DNA of 64,000 bases from the NCBI GenBank assembly GCA_963712765.1, contig CAVQIX010000006.1:124001-188000 (forward strand), read 5' to 3'. Numbering within the stretch: the stretch's first letter is position 1; every line of letters begins with the position of its first letter. Made by a program: the position numbers and the translations under genes. This DNA comes from CAXMST01 sp963712765. GTDB lineage: Bacteria; Actinomycetota; Thermoleophilia; Solirubrobacterales; 70-9. The notes beneath the pieces were generated by a model. That model saw only the letters and a program-made list of their open reading frames with translations, was not told the origin of the DNA and made no database searches. Of the stretch, positions 7,741 through 15,951 are shown piece after piece.

Positions 7741-9168
7741 TCAGGAGCGCGCGAACTGCCCGTGGAAGCTGAACGGGATGTGATGAGGCGCCTCGGCGCG
7801 GGCGAGCTCGGAGAGGTCGCGGGCGTCGAGCGCCAGGAGGAAGGATCGCTCCGAGCGGGAGTCGAGCACCACAGAGAGGACCACACCGTCGTCCTCATCG
7901 CTGGCCCCGGGCCGGGCGACGAAGACCGGCTCGCCCGGCCAACAGCCGGGCTCGGACCACTCGCTGGTGCTTCGTTGCTCCACGTCGACGCGGACGATGC
8001 GCTCGATCCACCCGGTCGCCCCGACGCCGACCCCCCAGACGTAGCGGTAGGGGCGCTCGTTGCAGCGGCCGTAGTTGATCCGGCCGAGCTCGAGGTCGTC
8101 GGCCAGCAGCTCCGTCTCGATGCTCTGCTCCGGCGGGTTGATCCGGACACGGCGAAGCTGACCGGGTGGAATGCCGCCGCCCGCCCGGAGCCGATCGAGG
8201 TAGAGGTCGCCGATCAGCGAGGCGTCCTCGTAGGTCGACATGTCGACCACGACGTCGCCCGAGCCGGTCTCGTAGGCGTTGACGTGATGGAAGGCGAAGA
8301 ACGGATCAGTGATGAAGGGGCCGTGGACGCTGCCGCTGTCGCGGTTGATCAGGGTGATCCTCGTTCCGCGCTCCGGCTTCCAGACGTAGTTCTCGATGTA
8401 GGGGCGGCGGCCGCCGGCGAGCTTCAGCGGGTTGACCACGAACGGGAACTCCGCGAGCACGATGAAGTTCTCGGTCAGCCCGAACGAGTGCATGTATGCG
8501 GGCCGATCGACGCCGAGCTCGGCTATCACCTCCGGCTCGGATCCGTCGGGGCGCAGAAGAAAGAAGCGATAGCGGTTGCGCGGCCCGAGCTTGGCCGCGT
8601 AGTTGAGCATGCCGCCGCTCTCGCGGTCGAGGTGCGGGTGGGCGGTCGTGAGCATGCCGGGAACGTCGTAGGCGAGGCCCGCGGTCTCGAGGGTCTCGGC
8701 GTCGAACTCGACCGGAATCGGCGTCTCGGTCATCGCGATGTAGCGCTCGCCGAGCTGGACGAGGTTGACGTTGCAGTTGTCGGAGAGCTCCGGGCTGAAC
8801 ATCGCCATCACCCTCCCGAACAGCGTCCGGCAGGGGTCGGTGGCGAACTCCGAGTAGCTCAGCTCGCCACGCTCAGTGGCCTCGAACGCCTTGCTCCGCA
8901 GAAAGCGGCTCTGGTAGGAGATGTTGCCGTCGCCGATCCCGAAGCGGTGAAGCATCGCCTGCCCGTCGAACCAATGGTTGAACTCGCGCTCGCCGGCCTC
9001 GAAGCGGGCGGGCCCCGTGCGGAGCAGGGCGCCCTCGAGCCAGTCGGGGAGCTCTCCCCGGAGCGGAAGCGCGTCGACCCGGACCTCGTTGTCGGTATCG
9101 AGCGACTCGAAGCCCTTCGCGTAGCCGGCGCCCGCGGCGACCGGTGGTTCGACGACCGACCTCTCCAT
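7741..9168 (-). CDS. carotenoid cleavage oxygenase
   Basis: A 475-residue member of the carotenoid oxygenase (RPE65/CCD) family: non-haem iron(II) enzymes that cut carotenoid or stilbenoid double bonds with O2 to give aldehydes. The seven-bladed propeller typically has four iron-binding His, and four suitable His are visible in TAHPHLD, AYMHSFGLT, FFAFHHVNAYE and the C-terminal FSFHGQF. The family N-terminal pattern LPDWLEGALLRTGPARFE is present. The ATG at 9168 has GAGGAG about 13 bases upstream; an in-frame TTG at 9204, next to the stop of the preceding gene, is the alternative. It lies directly downstream of a flavin monooxygenase on the same strand. No carotenoid synthesis gene is in the window. 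Confidence 0.9.
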   Translation of the reverse strand: MERSVVEPPVAAGAGYAKGFESLDTDNEVRVDALPLRGELPDWLEGALLRTGPARFEAGEREFNHWFDGQAMLHRFGIGDGNISYQSRFLRSKAFEATERGELSYSEFATDPCRTLFGRVMAMFSPELSDNCNVNLVQLGERYIAMTETPIPVEFDAETLETAGLAYDVPGMLTTAHPHLDRESGGMLNYAAKLGPRNRYRFFLLRPDGSEPEVIAELGVDRPAYMHSFGLTENFIVLAEFPFVVNPLKLAGGRRPYIENYVWKPERGTRITLINRDSGSVHGPFITDPFFAFHHVNAYETGSGDVVVDMSTYEDASLIGDLYLDRLRAGGGIPPGQLRRVRINPPEQSIETELLADDLELGRINYGRCNERPYRYVWGVGVGATGWIERIVRVDVEQRSTSEWSEPGCWPGEPVFVARPGASDEDDGVVLSVVLDSRSERSFLLALDARDLSELARAEAPHHIPFSFHGQFARS

Positions 9169-9204
9169 GAGGCTGACAATACTCCTCGTCGGCCGAGCTT
9201 CCAA

Positions 9205-10275
9205 TCACAACCGGCCGGCGAGATGATCGACCACGTGAGCGGCGTCGCGACCGACGCCCCCCACCAGCCCCGAATCGAGCCGGGCCTCGTAGGGGAGGCC
9301 AACGAGATACATCCCGGGCTCCCCCGGCACCACTCCGCGCTCGTTGATCGGCAGCCCCCCGGAATCCAGAACCGGCAGCTCGACCCAACGGTCATATTCG
9401 TAACCGAGGCCCGCACACCAGACCACCGCGCCGGGGTCGAGCAGCTCACCGCCGCTCACCGCCGGCAGGCCGTCGCGGACTCCGACCACACGCCCGACGC
9501 GGCGTATCCCGGCCCGGGAGAAGTCGCGGCGGCGGACTCCGATCAGCTCGTCACCGCCTCGTCGCCCCACCCCACAGATCCAGCGTCCGGGTACTCGATC
9601 GCACCTGGCCCGCAGGATCCCACCCCTGTGCAGCCACCAGTAGAGGTCGATCCCGAGCAGGCTCCGCGGCAGGCTCATCAGCCTTGGCCCGGCCAGGGTG
9701 ACCTCGCGCCCCGCGGCCGCGAGCTGAAAGGCGATATCGACACCGGAGGCGCCGGCGCCGACTACGAGGATCCGCTCGGCGTCGAGCTGCTCAGGCCGGC
9801 GATAGTCGAGTGAGCCGATCGCCTCGATCTCCGGGTCGAGGTCGGCCGCGAACGAGGGAACCCTCTGCGTCTGATGCGCTCCCGTGGCGATGATCACGGC
9901 GCGGGCAGCCACCTCCCCACCGCGCTCGATCGCGGCGACGTAGGTGTCGCCCTCGCGGGTCAGCTTGCCGACCCGCGCCTCGAGCTCGATCGGCAGGCCG
10001 AAGCGCTCGGCGTAGGCCTCGAGGTAGTCGGCCATCTGATCCTTGCTCGGCCTCCAGAAGCGCTCGGCGCCGGGCGGCTGGGGAAACGGCATCCCGGGCA
10101 GCTCGCTGTAGGCGGCCGGCGTGAACAGGGTCAGCGAGTCCCAGCGGCCCCTCCAGCTGTGACCGACGCGCGGCCCGGCATCGAGGATCCGGAATTCGAG
10201 GCCGCGCTGCCTCAGGCGGTACCCGGCGGCGAGGCCGGCCTGGCCGCCGCCGATCACGATTGCGTCGAGGGTCAC
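9205..10275 (-). CDS. FAD/NADPH-dependent monooxygenase, CzcO-like
   Basis: A 356-residue flavoprotein with two Rossmann motifs: GGGQAG near residue 9 for FAD and GAGASG near residue 173 for NADPH. A WRGRWDSLTLF segment and an ATGAHQ segment are typical of flavin-containing or Baeyer-Villiger-like monooxygenases of the CzcO/TrkA type. The GTG start at 10275 has TAGGCT six bases upstream, so it is probably leaderless and first in a transcript that continues into the carotenoid oxygenase. The substrate is unknown; oxidation of an apocarotenoid aldehyde would fit the context but is only an inference. Confidence 0.85.
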   Translation of the reverse strand: MTLDAIVIGGGQAGLAAGYRLRQRGLEFRILDAGPRVGHSWRGRWDSLTLFTPAAYSELPGMPFPQPPGAERFWRPSKDQMADYLEAYAERFGLPIELEARVGKLTREGDTYVAAIERGGEVAARAVIIATGAHQTQRVPSFAADLDPEIEAIGSLDYRRPEQLDAERILVVGAGASGVDIAFQLAAAGREVTLAGPRLMSLPRSLLGIDLYWWLHRGGILRARCDRVPGRWICGVGRRGGDELIGVRRRDFSRAGIRRVGRVVGVRDGLPAVSGGELLDPGAVVWCAGLGYEYDRWVELPVLDSGGLPINERGVVPGEPGMYLVGLPYEARLDSGLVGGVGRDAAHVVDHLAGRL

Positions 10276-10281
10276 CGTCCA

Positions 10282-10287
10282 AGCCTA
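10282..10287 (-). promoter_or_regulatory. -10 hexamer of the flavin monooxygenase gene
   Basis: TAGGCT six bases before the GTG start at 10275, with no Shine-Dalgarno between: leaderless arrangement. Confidence 0.5.
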
Positions 10288-10309
10288 ATCCGGTCCAGAG
10301 CCCTGGGCC

Positions 10310-10315
10310 TACACT
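10310..10315 (+). promoter_or_regulatory. -10 hexamer upstream of leader ORF and GAP gene
   Basis: TACACT nine bases before an ATG at 10325 that opens an 11-codon ORF, which in turn overlaps the GAP-family gene start. Confidence 0.4.
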
Positions 10316-10324
10316 CGCGCTTCG

Positions 10325-10360
10325 ATGAGCCCGCTGCCACAGACCGCCTTCAACCGATGA
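10325..10360 (+). CDS. possible 11-residue leader peptide
   Basis: ATG at 10325 and TGA at 10358-10360 encode MSPLPQTAFNR. The stop overlaps the ATG of the GAP-family gene at 10357 as ATGA, so translation of the leader could be coupled to the gene. A TACACT hexamer nine bases upstream would start transcription almost at this ATG. There is no homology evidence for a peptide this short. Confidence 0.3.
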   Translation: MSPLPQTAFNR

Positions 10361-11019
10361 CGCCCGAGGCGATCGCGCTCGCCGTCCTCAACGCCGGGCG
10401 CCCGGCGGGCATCGCGGCCGTTTACGCGCTGCTCTCCACGACGCGCCCGAAGCGACTCCTGCTCGTCTACATCGTGGTTGGCTTCGCCTGGAGCACAACG
10501 ATCGGGATCGTTCTCATCAGCTTCTTCAATGAGATCGAGATCGGGACGGGGGATTCCGCGGTCAACCACCTCGTCGACGTTGGGGCCGGAGTGGCGCTAC
10601 TCGGTTTCGCGGGTGGTCTCGCCAGCGGCCGGGTCGCAGCCGATTCCAGCGCCGACACACGCCCGGGACCGTCGCGCCTCGAGCAGCGGCTGCACGACCC
10701 AACGCTGGTCGCTGCCGGTGGAGCCGGGGTCCTCACCCACCTTCCCGGGCTGTTCTACGTTCTCGGTCTCAACGCGATCCTCTCCAGCGACCCCCCCGTG
10801 TTCGGTGGCATGGTCCAGGTCGTGATCTTCAACCTGATCTGGTTCGCAACCCCGACGACCGCGCTGGTGATCTCGATCCGCCGGCCGGAAGCGACCCGAC
10901 GCTCGCTCGGACGCCTCACCGCTCTCGGCCGCCGTCACGGTCGCACCGCCGTGATCGCGCTCTCGGCCGTGGTCGGGACCTACTTCACCGTCAGGGGCGC
11001 CGTTGATCTGCTCAGCTGA
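10357..11019 (+). CDS. GAP-family membrane protein
   Basis: A 220-residue membrane protein with about six hydrophobic segments, resembling the GAP (Sap, sulfolipid-addressing) family of actinobacteria, in which some members help export cell-wall lipids. It shows the typical N-terminus MTPEAIALAVL, a small-residue first helix, a polar Arg/Ser-rich loop after the third helix, and LTHLPGLFYVLGLNAI in the second half. The ATG at 10357 overlaps the stop of a possible leader peptide. It is divergent from the flavin monooxygenase. The cargo is unknown. Confidence 0.75.
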   Translation: MTPEAIALAVLNAGRPAGIAAVYALLSTTRPKRLLLVYIVVGFAWSTTIGIVLISFFNEIEIGTGDSAVNHLVDVGAGVALLGFAGGLASGRVAADSSADTRPGPSRLEQRLHDPTLVAAGGAGVLTHLPGLFYVLGLNAILSSDPPVFGGMVQVVIFNLIWFATPTTALVISIRRPEATRRSLGRLTALGRRHGRTAVIALSAVVGTYFTVRGAVDLLS

Positions 11020-11215
11020 GATCAGCCCCCGGGCGTGAGCCTATCCCCGCCTCAAGCGGCCCCGATCGAGTCCACGGACCCAACCTGGTCGTCCTCGGCC
11101 GCCCTGCTCCCTACCCGAGCTTCGCGCGCCTCCGAGCCGGGAGCTTCGCAGTGCCCACGGGCCGGACGGCTATCTTTGAAGGCCGCATCAGCAACCCGCA
11201 ACCACCGGAGGCCAG

Positions 11216-11875
11216 ATGTTCCGCAAGCGCTCAAGAGGCGTCACACCCCCCGAGCAGACCCTCCCCGGCCGAGAGCAGCCCCTGCCCGGCCCTGGCCCGC
11301 ATTTCGTCCACGGGAACAGGATCACACCGCCGTTTCCAGAGGGGACCGAGACCCTGATCGTCGGGATGGGTTGCTTCTGGGGAGCCGAGCGCTTCTTCTG
11401 GCAGACCGACGGTGTCTACACGACCGCCGCCGGGTACGCCGGCGGGACGACGCCGAACCCCACCTATGAGGAGACCTGCACCGGGCGTACGGGCCACACC
11501 GAGGCCGTGCTGATCGTCTACTACCCCGACCGGGTGAGCGTCGACGAGCTGCTCAAGGTGTTCTGGGAGAACCACGACCCGACCCAGTACATGGGGCAGG
11601 GCAACGATTGGGGCAGCCAGTACCGCACCGCGATCTACACGACAACCGACGAGCAGATGGCGACCGCGACGGCCAGCCGCGACCGCTACCAGGAGAGCCT
11701 CAGCGCGGGGGGCTTCGGTGAGATCACGACCGAGATCGCCCCTGCGGGCGAGTTCTACTACGCCGAGGACCACCACCAGCAGTACCTCGCCAAGAACCCC
11801 GGTGGGTACTGCAACCACGGCTTCTGCCAGGTCGCGTACGACTCACCCGCGGCGGCGCAGAAGGCGGTTGGTTGA
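11216..11875 (+). CDS. msrA: peptide-methionine (S)-S-oxide reductase MsrA
   Basis: A 219-residue enzyme that reduces S-sulfoxides of methionine in proteins, using thioredoxin. The catalytic Cys sits in GMGCFWGAERFFW (about residue 53), and the C-terminal GGYCNHGFC supplies resolving Cys residues. GYAGG, GHTEAV and YAEDHHQQYL are also conserved. A strong GGAGG lies four bases before the ATG at 11216. The N-terminal extension of about 45 residues, Pro-rich, also occurs in other long MsrA forms. The 195 bases upstream hold no recognisable gene. It converges on the acyltransferase gene. Confidence 0.96.
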   Translation: MFRKRSRGVTPPEQTLPGREQPLPGPGPHFVHGNRITPPFPEGTETLIVGMGCFWGAERFFWQTDGVYTTAAGYAGGTTPNPTYEETCTGRTGHTEAVLIVYYPDRVSVDELLKVFWENHDPTQYMGQGNDWGSQYRTAIYTTTDEQMATATASRDRYQESLSAGGFGEITTEIAPAGEFYYAEDHHQQYLAKNPGGYCNHGFCQVAYDSPAAAQKAVG

Positions 11876-11892
11876 GGCCGCCCCTTACGACC

Positions 11893-13287
11893 CTACCGGT
11901 CCGACGCCGGCGCTCCCAGCGCCTCCATCTCCTCCTCGTAGGCGGCGATGATCCGCTCGGGATCGGGGACGAGGCCGGCGTCCACCATCAGCCCGACGGT
12001 GATCTCACCCGCGTAGCTGAAGATCGCGACGCTCATCGCGATGCTTCCCGAGCGCGGCGCCCAGACGAGCACCCCGCGAACCGGCGAGCCGGCGAAGTAG
12101 ACCGTCTCGCGCGGGCCCGGCACATTCGTGACCACCGTCGTCGCGCGCGCGGTGAACAGCTCGTTGAGGCGGTGCTCGACGGGCGTCGGAGTCCGTCCGA
12201 TCGCTTCCAGTAGCCCATACGAGATCGGGCCCTCGGGCGAGTGCTTGATCCCCTCCATCCGCTGGTGAAGCTCGGCCAGGCGCTCCCCCCGGTCGAGGAT
12301 GCCGATCGGCATTCGCAGGAAGACGAGGCCGAACCTGTTGCCGAGCTCGGCCGGCAGCGGCTCGTCGAGTGGTCGCAGGTTGAACGGGACGAAGGCGGTC
12401 AGCTCCTTGATCTGAGAGCCCCTCTCCCGGAGGTAGGCTCGGAGCGCGCCGCTGACCGCGCAGAGGACGACATCGTTGACTGTGGCGCCGGCGGCATGCC
12501 CCACCTCCTTGACCGACTCGAGCGGGATCGGCCGTGACCAGATCGCTTTTTGCGCGACCCCCAGCTCTCCCTTCAGCGGCGACTCCGGATCGGGGTCGCC
12601 GACAAGCTGCCGCGCCAGGACCTCGGCGTCCTCGCGTGCGGCGGCGGCGAGGTCTCGAAGCTCGGCAGGGCGCCGAGCGATCTCGATCGCCTCGTGGGCG
12701 ACCGCGCCGGCGGCGTCGCGGGTCAGCGAGAGGGCCTTCTCGGCCGGGGAAAGCAGCGATCCGAGCCGGCCACGGTGGCGGTCGTCGTCGGCCGGGGGCG
12801 CGATTCCGGTGTCCTCGGGTGCCTCGTCGGTGAGCGAGAGGAGTACCCGCGCGAGCGCGATCCCATCCGCGATGCAGTGGTGCATGCGGGTGATGATCGC
12901 CGAGCCGTCCTCGAGCCCCTCTACGAAATGGAATTGCCACAGCGGCTTCTCACGGTCGAGCGGCTCGGCCATCAGGTCGGCGACGAGCTCCTGCAGTGCC
13001 GCCTGGTCGCCCGGGGCGGGGAGCGCGACCCGGTGAAGGTGCAGGTCGAGGTCGAACCCCTCGTGATCCTCCCAGTGGGGGCCTGAGAGCGGCACCGCGC
13101 CCTCGACCACGCGCTGGCGGAAACGTGGATAGGGCTCCACCAGTCGCGTGCGCACCACCTCGCGGGCGCGCTCCCAATCGACCGGCTGGTCGAACCACAG
13201 AGCGCCGGTGATCACCATCAGGTTGGTCGGCTCGTCCATGTGGAGCCAAGCCGCGTCGGCGCTCGACATCGAATGCGTTGCAGACAT
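11893..13287 (-). CDS. wax ester synthase/diacylglycerol acyltransferase (WS/DGAT)
   Basis: A 464-residue acyltransferase that joins acyl-CoA to diacylglycerol or fatty alcohols, making triacylglycerol or wax ester for storage. The active-site HHxxxDG motif is His136-His137 to Asp141-Gly142 (MHHCIADG). The family N-terminus SSADAAWLHMDEPTNLM and the C-terminal TNVPGP and FSYAGEITVG segments are present. Start ATG at 13287, with TATCCT seven bases upstream (leaderless); an in-frame ATG at 13269 is the alternative. It probably acts at the membrane or lipid-body surface. It is divergent from the CBS-domain gene. Confidence 0.95.
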   Translation of the reverse strand: MSATHSMSSADAAWLHMDEPTNLMVITGALWFDQPVDWERAREVVRTRLVEPYPRFRQRVVEGAVPLSGPHWEDHEGFDLDLHLHRVALPAPGDQAALQELVADLMAEPLDREKPLWQFHFVEGLEDGSAIITRMHHCIADGIALARVLLSLTDEAPEDTGIAPPADDDRHRGRLGSLLSPAEKALSLTRDAAGAVAHEAIEIARRPAELRDLAAAAREDAEVLARQLVGDPDPESPLKGELGVAQKAIWSRPIPLESVKEVGHAAGATVNDVVLCAVSGALRAYLRERGSQIKELTAFVPFNLRPLDEPLPAELGNRFGLVFLRMPIGILDRGERLAELHQRMEGIKHSPEGPISYGLLEAIGRTPTPVEHRLNELFTARATTVVTNVPGPRETVYFAGSPVRGVLVWAPRSGSIAMSVAIFSYAGEITVGLMVDAGLVPDPERIIAAYEEEMEALGAPASDR

Positions 13288-13294
13288 CGGTCTG

Positions 13295-13300
13295 AGGATA
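13295..13300 (-). promoter_or_regulatory. -10 hexamer of the WS/DGAT gene
   Basis: TATCCT seven bases before the ATG at 13287; leaderless arrangement that favours this start over the later ATG at 13269. Confidence 0.5.
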
Positions 13301-13379
13301 GGCGACGGCTCCGCACCGCCGCGCGGGCCCGGCCGGCTGCCGAAGCGCGTCCAGGGGCGGAGGATCGAGCGATTCCGTC

Positions 13380-13385
13380 TAGATT
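13380..13385 (+). promoter_or_regulatory. -10 hexamer of the CBS-domain gene
   Basis: TAGATT followed by about 20 bases, a clear AAGGAG at 13404-13409 and ATG at 13415. This is an ordinary leadered promoter, in contrast to most others in the window. Confidence 0.45.
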
Positions 13386-13414
13386 TCCTGATCCTTCCAA
13401 GAAAAGGAGCATCG

Positions 13415-13807
13415 ATGACCGAGGTGGCCGAGGCGAGGGTCGAAGACGTGATGGGGCACGGGGTGCTGAGCTGCCAGGCCGAGACCTCGGTGCGGACCGC
13501 CGCGCGAATGCTGGCCCAACATCGCGTTCATTCGATCGTGGTCACCGACCTTGATGGGGTCAGCGAGCGAGCCTGGGGGATCGTCACCGACGTCGACATC
13601 GTACGGGCTGCCCGCGACGATGCCGACGAGCAGACCGTGGGGACCATCGCGGGTACCGAGCTGGTCACCGTCGCGCCGGATGATCCGCTCGAGGACGCCG
13701 TCAGGCTGATGGTCGAGCACGACGTGACCCACGTGCTGGTGGAGTCGCAGGGCAAGCCGATCGGCGTCGTCTCCACCCTCGACGTCGCCGAGCTGCTCGC
13801 CAGCTGA
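13415..13807 (+). CDS. CBS-domain pair protein
   Basis: A 130-residue protein made of two CBS domains only (about residues 8-65 and 72-129). Motifs such as HRVHSIVVTD, GIVTDVDIV, THVLVESQGKPIGVVSTLDV are typical. Such stand-alone pairs bind adenine nucleotides and act as energy or redox sensors or regulate partner proteins. AAGGAG five bases before the ATG fixes the start. It precedes a HEAT-repeat gene by 32 bases, so the two are likely co-transcribed. Target unknown. Confidence 0.88.
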   Translation: MTEVAEARVEDVMGHGVLSCQAETSVRTAARMLAQHRVHSIVVTDLDGVSERAWGIVTDVDIVRAARDDADEQTVGTIAGTELVTVAPDDPLEDAVRLMVEHDVTHVLVESQGKPIGVVSTLDVAELLAS

Positions 13808-13839
13808 TCGGCGCCGGGACCCCCCGGGACTGACCGACG

Positions 13840-14373
13840 ATGCCCGAGCCGTTCACCGAGGCGCTCGCCGGCGGCCACCACAACTCGCTCGGTCGCACCG
13901 AGGAGGTGGTCGAGATCGTGCTCGGCGACCATGATCGGCTGGAGGAGCTCTTTGCCGCCCTGGAGAGCCCCGACGAGCTCGTCCGGATGCGCGCCGGCGA
14001 TGCGCTGGAGAAGGTCTGCCGCGAGCGCCCGAGGTGGTTCGAGCCGCAAGCCGAGCGCATCCTCGTCGAGGTCGGTGCGATCGACCAGCCCTCGGTCCGC
14101 TGGCACACCGCGCAGATCCTCGAGCACATCCGGCCCGGCCTCGAGCCCGCTGATCAGGCTCGCGCGACCGCCCGCGTGCAGGGCTACCTGACCGACTCCG
14201 ACGACTGGATCGTGCTCAATACGGCGATGAAGATCCTCGCCCGATGGTCGGAGACCGACCCCGACCTCGCGATCTGGCTCGCTCCCCAGCTCGACCGCCT
14301 GACCGGCGACCGCCGCAAGTCCGTCGCCGGTCGCGCCAGAAAGCTGCGGGCGGAGCTCGGCAACAAAAGCTGA
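13840..14373 (+). CDS. HEAT-repeat-like helical protein
   Basis: A 177-residue, all-helical protein with repeated units of about 35-40 residues (LVRMRAGDALEKV, SVRWHTAQILEHI, IVLNTAMKILARW), the pattern of HEAT repeats. These usually serve as protein-binding scaffolds. It has no signal peptide or catalytic motif. It lies 32 bases after the CBS gene on the same strand and probably shares its transcript. A DNA-alkylation-repair-type HEAT protein is possible, but no specific motif supports that. Confidence 0.7.
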   Translation: MPEPFTEALAGGHHNSLGRTEEVVEIVLGDHDRLEELFAALESPDELVRMRAGDALEKVCRERPRWFEPQAERILVEVGAIDQPSVRWHTAQILEHIRPGLEPADQARATARVQGYLTDSDDWIVLNTAMKILARWSETDPDLAIWLAPQLDRLTGDRRKSVAGRARKLRAELGNKS

Positions 14374-14404
14374 CCTCGGCGGCTCCTGCTGCTGCCCCAC
14401 TCGG

Positions 14405-15178
14405 CTAGAGCCGGCGAGTCGCTTGCTGCACCATTCTCGCTCGCTCGGCGTAGCCCCGGGCGGAGAAGTGGATTCCGTCTTCGAGATAGACCTTGGGGTG
14501 CCTCTTCGCGTACCGAGCCCATGGGACCAAGGCCGTCCGTCGCGAATGCGAACGGTGAACTCGTTTCAGGATCCGGTTCACGGACACACAGGCATCATTG
14601 ATTGGCCGCGCCGTAACGAGAACCAGACTGCGCTTTTGAATTCTCATCCATACACGACGGAGGTTTCTCTGGAACTCGAGGGGCACCTGGCAGTCATTGC
14701 TCGCGATGTCGAACACCACCTTGCGATGGCGTCGCTTCAGGTACCGATCCAGGGCCGCATAGGCCTCCTTAGACCCCCGCCCGCAGCGGGCGTCTACGTC
14801 GTAGCGGGAGTACCGTTGGCTCCGCTGCGATGCCCACGTATGGGAGTCCCCAACCAGAAGGACTCGCCCTCCCACGAACCGGTGGTAGTTGAGGGAGGGC
14901 TGTGTGGTCCGCTCGTCGGCGTTCTCCGCGAACGCGATTCTGGTTTCGCGGGCCCGCGCGCTGCTTCGGGCTTGGCGTGCGAGCTCCGGGCAGCCCGAGT
15001 CGGGCGCGTAGCCGGGCTGCGAGGACTGAGTTGGGGCCCCCCGGGACGGCGGACTCTCTCCCTCCTCAGCACCGCTGCCGTCCTCGCATCCCGCGAGCGC
15101 GATGGCTAGGACCACGAGCAGCAGGGAGCCGCCGGTCACGAGCCGGCGTCGGCGGTCGGTCACGCTCGCGCACCCCAT
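14405..15178 (-). CDS. SGNH-type lipoprotein, putative secreted esterase/acyl hydrolase
   Basis: A 257-residue predicted lipoprotein. The N-terminus has Arg residues, a hydrophobic stretch and a lipobox ending LAGC (Cys about residue 30). A disordered Ser/Pro/Gly region follows. The SGNH hydrolase fold is suggested by GDSHTW (block I, nucleophile Ser), SNDC (block III-like Asn) and DGIHFSARGY (block V Asp/His). This set also occurs in the SGNH domains of O-acetyltransferases. The ATG at 15178 is chosen because TAGGAT lies seven bases upstream and the resulting signal peptide is normal; earlier ATGs at 15226 and 15238 give an unusual extension. GC is slightly lower than in neighbours, with more Lys and Tyr, a possible sign of transfer. 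Confidence 0.7.
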   Translation of the reverse strand: MGCASVTDRRRRLVTGGSLLLVVLAIALAGCEDGSGAEEGESPPSRGAPTQSSQPGYAPDSGCPELARQARSSARARETRIAFAENADERTTQPSLNYHRFVGGRVLLVGDSHTWASQRSQRYSRYDVDARCGRGSKEAYAALDRYLKRRHRKVVFDIASNDCQVPLEFQRNLRRVWMRIQKRSLVLVTARPINDACVSVNRILKRVHRSHSRRTALVPWARYAKRHPKVYLEDGIHFSARGYAERARMVQQATRRL

Positions 15179-15185
15179 CGTCGCG

Positions 15186-15191
15186 ATCCTA
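15186..15191 (-). promoter_or_regulatory. -10 hexamer of the SGNH lipoprotein gene
   Basis: TAGGAT seven bases before the ATG at 15178; leaderless arrangement that decides the start. Confidence 0.5.
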
Positions 15192-15382
15192 CTCGCGCTG
15201 CGCGTCCCGGCCAACGACTGCCCCATCCTTTCGCCCATCGGGATGCGGCCTACCGGCGGCCGGCGTCGCGGTAGGCGCCGATCTCGCCACTAGGGTCTCG
15301 ACCGTCGGCCCGGCGATTGACCAGGCCCTGATGGTGGAGAGATCGGCCCGGTCCGGTCCAGAGATGAAGAGGAGTGATCGCG

Positions 15383-15949
15383 ATGACGCCCGACGAACTG
15401 ATGGAGGAGGCGTGTCGCCTGGCCAAGGAGTCGGTTGACAACAACTGGGGAGGCCCGTTCGGAGCGGTCATCGTCAAGGACGGTGAGATCGTGGCCCGCG
15501 GCCAGAACCGGGTGCTCCTCACCGGCGACATCACCGCGCACGCCGAGGTCGAGACGATCCGAAAGGCGGTCGCTGCCCTCAACCCTGAAGCACCCAGCAT
15601 TGCCCCCGGCCGTCGGAATCAGTCGACGTTGGAGTTCATGCCTCGCCCGGAGGGCTCGCCAGACCCCGTTCCCGAGCGCGCGAAGATGCTCGTCGGACAC
15701 GAGATCTACATCAGCGGGGCGCCGTGCCCGATGTGCATGAGCGCGATCTACTGGGCGCGGATCGACGCTGTCCATTTCGCCAAGAGCCTCGAAGACACGA
15801 GCTCGATCGGCTTCGACGACGCCTTCCAGTACGAGGACTTCGCCAAGCCCTACGAGGAGCGCCGGATCAGCATCGGTCAGTTCCGCCCCGAGCTGGGGGA
15901 CGCTGCCTACAGCGCGTGGGCCGACAAGCCGGACAAGCACCCCTACTAG
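15383..15949 (+). CDS. nucleoside/guanine deaminase-like protein
   Basis: A 188-residue cytidine/deoxycytidylate deaminase-fold enzyme. The zinc site is HAEVETI (His plus catalytic Glu) and PCPMCMSAIYWA (two Cys). The overall pattern resembles guanine deaminase or tRNA-adenosine deaminase relatives that act on free bases. Compared with bacterial guanine deaminase there is an insertion of about 25 residues between the HAE and PCxxC motifs. GAGGAG ends eight bases before the ATG at 15383, which is therefore preferred over an in-frame GTG at 15374. Two bases separate it from the next gene, so they form an operon. Confidence 0.85.
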   Translation: MTPDELMEEACRLAKESVDNNWGGPFGAVIVKDGEIVARGQNRVLLTGDITAHAEVETIRKAVAALNPEAPSIAPGRRNQSTLEFMPRPEGSPDPVPERAKMLVGHEIYISGAPCPMCMSAIYWARIDAVHFAKSLEDTSSIGFDDAFQYEDFAKPYEERRISIGQFRPELGDAAYSAWADKPDKHPY

Positions 15950-15951
15950 CG

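Noticed and set aside
7699..9813. Plus-strand open frame of 704 codons
   Set aside because: It is antisense to the carotenoid oxygenase and flavin monooxygenase genes, both of which have clear motifs on the minus strand.
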